From Leadbetterella sp040829825 (GTDB lineage Bacteria; Bacteroidota; Bacteroidia; Cytophagales; Spirosomataceae): a stretch of 64,000 nt of DNA. Made by a program: the position numbers and the translations under genes. The notes beneath the pieces were generated by a model, which saw only the letters and a program-made list of their open reading frames with translations, was not told the DNA's origin and searched no databases. Where the stretch lies: NCBI RefSeq assembly GCF_040829825.1, contig NZ_JBFOLH010000015.1. One strand, written 5' to 3'. Below are positions 59,086 through 64,000 of this stretch, piece after piece. Position 1 is the stretch's first letter, and every line of letters begins with the position of its first letter.

Positions 59086-61530
59086 TTAATCTTTATTTTT
59101 AACCCGGGTGTAAACTGCGCCCACGCCCAGAAGAACCAGCGCTACAGACGCAATCAGATCCAGCATTTTTCCTTTTTCTACCGCTGCCGGCTTAAATTCA
59201 AATACGATCTCGTGCTTACCGGCCGGTATTTCCATTCCTCTTAATACGTAATTGACCTTGTGGTGCGGGGTTTCTTTCCCGTCAATATAGCTTTTCCAGT
59301 CCTGGTTTCCCCGGTAATACATTTCAGAGAATACGGCAAACTGCGGGCTTTTTGTATCGGAGCTATACACCAGCTTATTGGGCGCATAGCTGGTAAGCCG
59401 GATAAGTTCGGTAGAATCAGGCGAGTAAGTTTTTGCAGTCAGCCCCTGGTTCTGCTGGGTCACGGCAGTGGTGGCTGCATGAAAATCAGCCAGCGCAGCC
59501 AGCTCCTCATCAGCAGCAGGCACTACTTTGAGGGTATCGATAAACCAGGCATTGCCCAATGCACCGGGGTTTCGCTGTGCCACCGGGCCGTTGGCTCCGT
59601 TGGTGATCAGGTATTTGGTATTCAGCATATCCAGTACCTGCATATTCAGCTGGTTGTCTTTGGTGATCAGCTGGTTATCGTACAGCTCCTGGGTTTTCTT
59701 CAGCTTGGCGCCGTGGTATCCGCCCAGCGACTTATGGAAATACGAGTCGCGGGCATCCTGGGTGAAAGAAGTAGTCACATTGATGACTTTGAAGTTCGGG
59801 TCGGTATCTTTGAGGATCTCCAGGTCAGCTGCGGTAGGGGTAAACTCGTTGGCTTGCCCCTTTTTGGCTGTGAAATCGTCGTTATTGAAATACCGCTTGT
59901 CCACACCGATCAGGTCATAGGCCAGTAGCAGGAAGATCACGTATGTAAACACCCTTTGGTTCAGCTTGTTATTGAAATAGGCCCAGATGCCGGTCAGCAG
60001 CAGTGCCGAGAGAATGAGCCCGCGCATCACATCGCTCCAGGCCATTCCCTGCCGGTCTGCCTGCAGCGAATACAGCAGCTTGCTGGCAAAGGCGTCTCCG
60101 GTAGACTGGGCAATGCCGGCTTTAAATTCTACGTCACGCGGGCCGGTGAAATCAACCGAGAAATAACCGATCAGCATAAGCGCTGCCAGTATGCCGGCGC
60201 TGTAATAGAGGGGTTTCCGGAGCGTGGGCCAGGTGAACCGGTCAGAGAACAGGGCAGATAGGGCATTGGCTGCACCCCATACCAGCAGGAAGTGCACGAT
60301 CACCAGGGTCATGGTCACAGCCCTGAACTTGTTGTAGCCGGGTAATGCGTCAAAAATAAAGTTATTAAAGGCCGGGAAGTTGCTTCCCCACGACAAGGCA
60401 ATGAAGAAAAGAGTGAGCCCCAGGTTGATCCATTTCCATCTGCCCCGGTTAATAAACAGGCCCAGGATGAACAGGAAGACCACCAGCACCCCTGAATAGG
60501 CGGGCCCGCTGGTGATAGACTGGTTTCCGAAATAAAGCGGCAGCTGCTGTATAAACTGCCCGGCCATATTCGGGTCTATCCCGTTAGAAACCATTGTTTT
60601 GTAGGTTTCCGATTTGTCGGAGAGGGCACCCACTGAACCTCCGCCCATAAGGTTAGGCACAATGAGGGTAAACGTTTCGTCAAGTCCGTAGCTCCAGCCG
60701 AAAGCATAATCGCGGGTCAGCCCCGAGTTCCCCACTGAGCTCTGCTTCAGCTCAGAGACACCGCGGGTTGATTCTTTGGAGTATACAAAGTTATTCCAGA
60801 GCCGCATGCTGTGCATGCCCACACCAATTACCACGGCTACGGCCAGGCAGCCGGTTACTTTGGCCAGGGTGCGGGTTTCTCCCGCCCGTATCATCTTAAC
60901 GCCCTCGTATAGGAAATAGGCGAGGAGAATGAATATAAAGTAATAGGTTATCTGCAGGTGGTTGGCGTAAATCTCCAGCGAAAGAAACAAAGCCGTGAGG
61001 AAAGTTCCCAGCAGGTATTTTCGTTGAAAAATAAGGGAAAAACCACCCAGGATAGCAGGGGCATAGGCCAGAGCCAGTATTTTGGAGAGGTGTCCGGCCT
61101 CGGTATACAGCAGGTTATAGGTACCGAACGCATACGCAACAGCGGCAATAATGGCAACCCACAGGCTTTTGCGCAGGCTGATCATAAAGATAAAGAACCC
61201 GGTCATCAGCAGGAAGATCACATTCACGGGAGACGGGATAGCGGCATAAATGAAGCTTCCCAGCCGGCTGGTTAAGCTGTAAGGGTAGCTTCCCCAGATC
61301 ATATTGGCAGGCATACCTCCGAAAACGGCGTTGGTCCACCAGGTATATTCACCGGTTTTTTTGTGATATTCCATGGCTTCGCGGGCATTCCCGGTGCTCA
61401 TCACGTCGTCATGCATGGCTACGGCTTTACCGCTCAGTATAGGACTGAAGTACAGGAAAGTGATCACCAGGAAAAATAAAACGGCCAGCAGGTAGGGGAG
61501 GTATTTCTTAAACCCTGAAGTATTGTTCAT
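59086..61530 (-). CDS. YfhO-like polytopic membrane protein
   Basis: An 814-residue protein with about 12-13 transmembrane helices in residues 1-540 and a large C-terminal extracytoplasmic part (about 560-780) before a last helix (about 787-805). GT-C-type features are the early acidic loop AMHDDVMSTGNAREAM, WWTNAVFGGMPANM and GTYNLLYTEAGHLSKI. YfhO-family proteins are linked to glycosylation of envelope polymers such as lipoteichoic acid in Firmicutes; the Bacteroidota role is not established. A TATATTTG -7 element (minus, 61586-61579) lies 49 bases upstream of the start. Confidence 0.88.
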   Translation of the reverse strand: MNNTSGFKKYLPYLLAVLFFLVITFLYFSPILSGKAVAMHDDVMSTGNAREAMEYHKKTGEYTWWTNAVFGGMPANMIWGSYPYSLTSRLGSFIYAAIPSPVNVIFLLMTGFFIFMISLRKSLWVAIIAAVAYAFGTYNLLYTEAGHLSKILALAYAPAILGGFSLIFQRKYLLGTFLTALFLSLEIYANHLQITYYFIFILLAYFLYEGVKMIRAGETRTLAKVTGCLAVAVVIGVGMHSMRLWNNFVYSKESTRGVSELKQSSVGNSGLTRDYAFGWSYGLDETFTLIVPNLMGGGSVGALSDKSETYKTMVSNGIDPNMAGQFIQQLPLYFGNQSITSGPAYSGVLVVFLFILGLFINRGRWKWINLGLTLFFIALSWGSNFPAFNNFIFDALPGYNKFRAVTMTLVIVHFLLVWGAANALSALFSDRFTWPTLRKPLYYSAGILAALMLIGYFSVDFTGPRDVEFKAGIAQSTGDAFASKLLYSLQADRQGMAWSDVMRGLILSALLLTGIWAYFNNKLNQRVFTYVIFLLLAYDLIGVDKRYFNNDDFTAKKGQANEFTPTAADLEILKDTDPNFKVINVTTSFTQDARDSYFHKSLGGYHGAKLKKTQELYDNQLITKDNQLNMQVLDMLNTKYLITNGANGPVAQRNPGALGNAWFIDTLKVVPAADEELAALADFHAATTAVTQQNQGLTAKTYSPDSTELIRLTSYAPNKLVYSSDTKSPQFAVFSEMYYRGNQDWKSYIDGKETPHHKVNYVLRGMEIPAGKHEIVFEFKPAAVEKGKMLDLIASVALVLLGVGAVYTRVKNKD

Positions 61531-61578
61531 AGTCTGTCTTAATTATAAGCCGGATACACCGGTTTAGTAAAATTATGC

Positions 61579-61586
61579 CAAATATA
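61579..61586 (-). promoter_or_regulatory. -7 element (TATATTTG) of the YfhO-like gene
   Basis: Exact TAnnTTTG match on the minus strand, 49 bases before the ATG of the YfhO-like gene. No clear -33 motif. Confidence 0.4.
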
Positions 61587-61679
61587 AGGTACGGGCGATA
61601 ATAATTTAGCACTTCAGGTACCGGGTAGTTGTCTTTTAATGATTATTTTTCGGCATTATTTGTATTTCCCGGTTACCGT

Positions 61680-62411
61680 ATGGCCCGTTTGTCAATTATC
61701 ACTATCACCTATAATGCAGAAGAATTCCTGGAAAGGACCCTGGAGAGCATTGCTGTCCAGACCGACCAGGATTTTGAATACCTGCTGATCGACGGAGCCT
61801 CGCGCGACGGTACCCTGGCTATTGCCGCGCGTTACCGCGACAGGATCAACGTGCTGGTTTCGGAACCGGATAAAGGCTTGTACGATGCCATGAACAAGGG
61901 CCAGGCCCGGGCTTCGGGTACCTATGTCTGGTTTATGAATGCGGGTGATGAGATTGCCGAGCCGCATGCCGTGGCAAAGCTGAAAGGGCTGATGAGGGAG
62001 AACCCTGATGTGATCTACTCCGATACCCTGATGACAGACCATTCAGGAGCAGTTCTGGGCCTGCGTTCGGAGCTGATGCCCCATAAGATACCCGAAGCTC
62101 TGTCGTGGAAGAAATACGGCCTGGGCATGCTGGTATGCCACCAGTCGTTTATTGCCCGGAAGGCCATAGCCCCGGCTTACCGTACGGATAACCTCAGCGC
62201 AGATATCGATTGGGAGATAGAGTGCCTGAAAAGAGCATCAGGCATAGTGCAGTACCCGGGTATCCTGGCCCGGTACCTGATAGGCGGGATCTCGCACCGG
62301 CAGAAATGGAGGTCATGGAAAGACCGGTATGCGGTATTACGCCGCCACTTCGGCTTTTTTCCGAACCTGTATAACCATTTCCGGATCCTGATGCGTGCCG
62401 TATTACAGTAA
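61680..62411 (+). CDS. GT2 family glycosyltransferase (WcaA/PgaC-like)
   Basis: 243 residues from ATG 61680 (MARLSIITITYNAEEFLERT); the upstream TTG at 61629 adds a segment without similarity. GT-A motifs are LLIDGASRDGTLAIAARY, VLVSEPDKGLYDAMNKGQAR, the DXD-like WFMNAGDEI and the acceptor-site SADIDWEIECLKR. Such single-domain enzymes extend surface polysaccharides. Its 3' end overlaps the convergent bshB1 gene by 9 bp. Confidence 0.92.
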   Translation: MARLSIITITYNAEEFLERTLESIAVQTDQDFEYLLIDGASRDGTLAIAARYRDRINVLVSEPDKGLYDAMNKGQARASGTYVWFMNAGDEIAEPHAVAKLKGLMRENPDVIYSDTLMTDHSGAVLGLRSELMPHKIPEALSWKKYGLGMLVCHQSFIARKAIAPAYRTDNLSADIDWEIECLKRASGIVQYPGILARYLIGGISHRQKWRSWKDRYAVLRRHFGFFPNLYNHFRILMRAVLQ

Positions 62412-63122
62412 ATCAAACAGGCTGTTTACTCCCAGCATCCTGGAGCGGATAAACCCTTCACCGTAGCGGGCACCAATCTGGTGGCCGAACTCCGAGCCCC
62501 GGCTGTTCACAAATTCCAGGAATTCAGGTGAAGAAATGTAGCTGGCCGGCTCAGTAGATTCCGGGTCAAAAAACTGGCTCCGGAAGGCCAGGATACTGTC
62601 GGTTTTGATCTGCCAGAAATCGGAAACATCTACCACGAGGTCGGGCTTCAGGAAACGATCCTGGATATAATGAAAAGCGTTTTTGGGGCGCCAGGGCGCC
62701 TGCTCACTACCGTCGGCAGCATGGGTGACCACCTTGCGGAGGCCGCTGTAAAAGCAGGCTTCGGTACAGAGCTGCGCGGCCCGGCCGTGGTCGGGGTGGC
62801 GGTCTTCAGGCGCATTCATCAGCACAATCTCCGGCCGGTATTTCCGGATTACCCGGATAATCTCCAGCTGGTGTTCGGCATCGTTCCGGAAAAAGCCGTC
62901 TTTAAAACCCAGGTTTTCGCGGGCAGCCAGCTTCAGAATAGCTGCAGAAGCTGCGGCTTCTTCCAGGCGTAGCGGGCCACTGCCCCGGGTACCCAGCTCG
63001 CCCTGGGTGAGGTCGGCAATAACCACTTTCCGGCCGGCCGCTACTTCTTTGGCAAGGGTGCCTGAGCAACCCAGCTCCGCATCATCGGGGTGAGCGGCAA
63101 AAACCAGTATATCTGTTTTCAT
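62403..63122 (-). CDS. bshB1: bacillithiol biosynthesis deacetylase BshB1
   Basis: A 239-residue LmbE/PIG-L deacetylase. Zinc ligands are His11 and Asp14 in AAHPDDAELGCSG and His112 in DRHPDHGRA. LTQGELGTRGSGPLRLEEAA and GARYGEGFIRSRMLGVNSLF are the BshB1-type segments. It removes acetate from GlcNAc-malate in bacillithiol synthesis, which many Bacteroidota use as their low-molecular-weight thiol. Its ATG shares one base with the TAA of the upstream M23 peptidase gene. Confidence 0.94.
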   Translation of the reverse strand: MKTDILVFAAHPDDAELGCSGTLAKEVAAGRKVVIADLTQGELGTRGSGPLRLEEAAASAAILKLAARENLGFKDGFFRNDAEHQLEIIRVIRKYRPEIVLMNAPEDRHPDHGRAAQLCTEACFYSGLRKVVTHAADGSEQAPWRPKNAFHYIQDRFLKPDLVVDVSDFWQIKTDSILAFRSQFFDPESTEPASYISSPEFLEFVNSRGSEFGHQIGARYGEGFIRSRMLGVNSLFDLL

Positions 63123-64000
63123 TATCGTACGCGGAGTCTTAGTCCGGGATAGATCTTTTTGTTTAAAGGGATTTTATTCAGCTGGGCCAGCTCCCGGGCG
63201 GTCATGTTGAACCGGCGGGCAATAGAAGAGAGGGTATCACCCCTTCTTACCGAGTGCCAGGCCTTCTGAACCGTTTTTACCGGTATTTCTTCTTCAAATT
63301 CATCCACGTCTTCGTGGTCATCCATGGCTTCGCCGGAAGCGGCATCGTTGCCGTTACGGTAGCTGGCCGGAACCGAACGTCCGCCCCGCAGGTAATCGTA
63401 CAGGCGTGAAGAAAGGGTAAACTCCTGTGAACGGATCCGGATCTGGTTATTGGTATAGTCGTAGATGTTCTCGGTATCAAACTGGTTTCCTTCGTAGCGG
63501 GTTTCGTAGTGCAGGTGCGGGCCCGAGCTACGCCCTGTGCTACCGCCAAGGCCGATAACATCTCCTGCCTTTACCAGCGTGTTGGGCTCAAACGCAATCT
63601 TGGAGAGGTGCCCGTACAGGGTCTCCAGCCCGTTATAATGCCTGACCAGCACGGTTCTACCGTAACCGTTGTATGTTCCGCCGATCCGTACAATACCGTC
63701 AAAAGCCGCATAGACTTTGTCGCCGGTATCCAGGGCAAGATCGGTGCCCCGGTGCCATCGCTTGTTCCGCCAGCCGAAATGCGAGGAGAGCCGGAAGTCG
63801 TCGAGCATACGTGCCCAGTTCCGCCCTTCCTTCTCGTTATAGAGTGTAATGTTGATGACCTCATTAAAGCTTTTCGGCGCCATCCCGTAAGGGTTAAGGC
63901 TTTTGGTGTCCCAGACCGAATAATACGAGGCCACATTCACCATGTTTTCACTTCCGGCAAACTGGGCTTCCTCTTCAATCTCCACAATGAGCAGCTCACC
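63122..64000 (-). CDS. M23 family peptidase with C-terminal LysM domain (5' end outside window)
   Basis: The frame is open through the right edge (translation continues GELLIVEIEEEAQF), so the N-terminus is missing; at least 292 residues are present. The M23 LytM-type domain has HFGWRNKRWHRGTDLALDTG (His and Asp zinc ligands), VRHYNGLETLYGHLSKI and the second-His motif SSGPHLHYETRYEG. An acidic linker (DDHEDVDEFEEEIP) leads to a LysM peptidoglycan-binding domain at the C-terminus (HSVRRGDTLSSIARRFNMTA). Likely a cell-wall endopeptidase or a divisome-type regulator. Confidence 0.92.
   Translation of the reverse strand, partial: GELLIVEIEEEAQFAGSENMVNVASYYSVWDTKSLNPYGMAPKSFNEVINITLYNEKEGRNWARMLDDFRLSSHFGWRNKRWHRGTDLALDTGDKVYAAFDGIVRIGGTYNGYGRTVLVRHYNGLETLYGHLSKIAFEPNTLVKAGDVIGLGGSTGRSSGPHLHYETRYEGNQFDTENIYDYTNNQIRIRSQEFTLSSRLYDYLRGGRSVPASYRNGNDAASGEAMDDHEDVDEFEEEIPVKTVQKAWHSVRRGDTLSSIARRFNMTARELAQLNKIPLNKKIYPGLRLRVR

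Overview
The window is chromosomal DNA of a Bacteroidota bacterium, probably in the Cytophagales. The grounds are a SusC/SusD pair, repeated TAnnTTTG-type -7 promoter elements, an AtpB with an N-terminal signal peptide and extension, a BshB1-type bacillithiol deacetylase, a fused HisB, and secreted GH88/GH95/GH105 enzymes. Genus assignment is not possible from sequence inspection alone. Coding density is high. I found no rRNA, tRNA, CRISPR array or intact insertion sequence.

Layout. 1-1255 (-): the 5' part of a CusA/CzcA-type metal efflux pump and a small secreted companion. 1397-7858 (+): dienelactone hydrolase, DoxX, RhuM, Crp/Fnr regulator, pirin, alpha/beta hydrolase, sigma factor and a membrane protein. 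8003-10892 (-): F0 plus delta part of ATP synthase (atpB, E, F, H and a small membrane protein), without atpA/G. 11098-12501 (+): dnaA, starting at TTG. 12559-13575: zinc alcohol dehydrogenase.

13621-37871 is the catabolic core. A LacI regulator and a GH95 enzyme (- strand) face a + strand series: SusC, SusD, a candidate uronate lyase, a DUF4861-like lipoprotein, a GH105 unsaturated uronyl hydrolase, a phosphoinositide-specific phospholipase C, and then a nearly complete myo-inositol degradation set (class II aldolase/IolJ, IolB, IolC, IolD, sodium symporter, IolA, IolE, IolG). GH105, phospholipase C and aldolase genes overlap one another. The set therefore reads as one programme: bind and trim a uronic-acid-containing glycan, split a phosphoinositide, and burn the inositol. 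My leading hypothesis is use of an inositol-phosphate-anchored glycan, such as plant glycosyl inositol phosphorylceramide or a GPI-anchored glycan.

38017-43766 (+) is a probable NO/redox-responsive cluster. It holds an Rrf2 regulator with three candidate Fe-S cysteines, a two-gene cbb3-like heme-copper oxidase whose second subunit carries two cytochrome c domains, three small unknown proteins, a RIC-type di-iron repair protein and a flavin split-barrel protein. Two copies of a 26-bp dyad element flank the regulator gene.

43925-64000 is mostly housekeeping: an antitoxin with a truncated toxin, coaE, glycosyltransferases, ybaB, M28 peptidase, hisB, a sigma factor/anti-sigma-like/adhesin-like set, cysM, an orphan GH88, pyrE, a CBS-domain transporter-like protein, Nudix, Gfo/Idh/MocA oxidoreductase, YfhO-like protein, bshB1 and an M23/LysM peptidase cut by the window edge. 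Intergenic palindromic repeats (35718-35895, 29586-29676, 28616-28696) are scattered through the accessory part.
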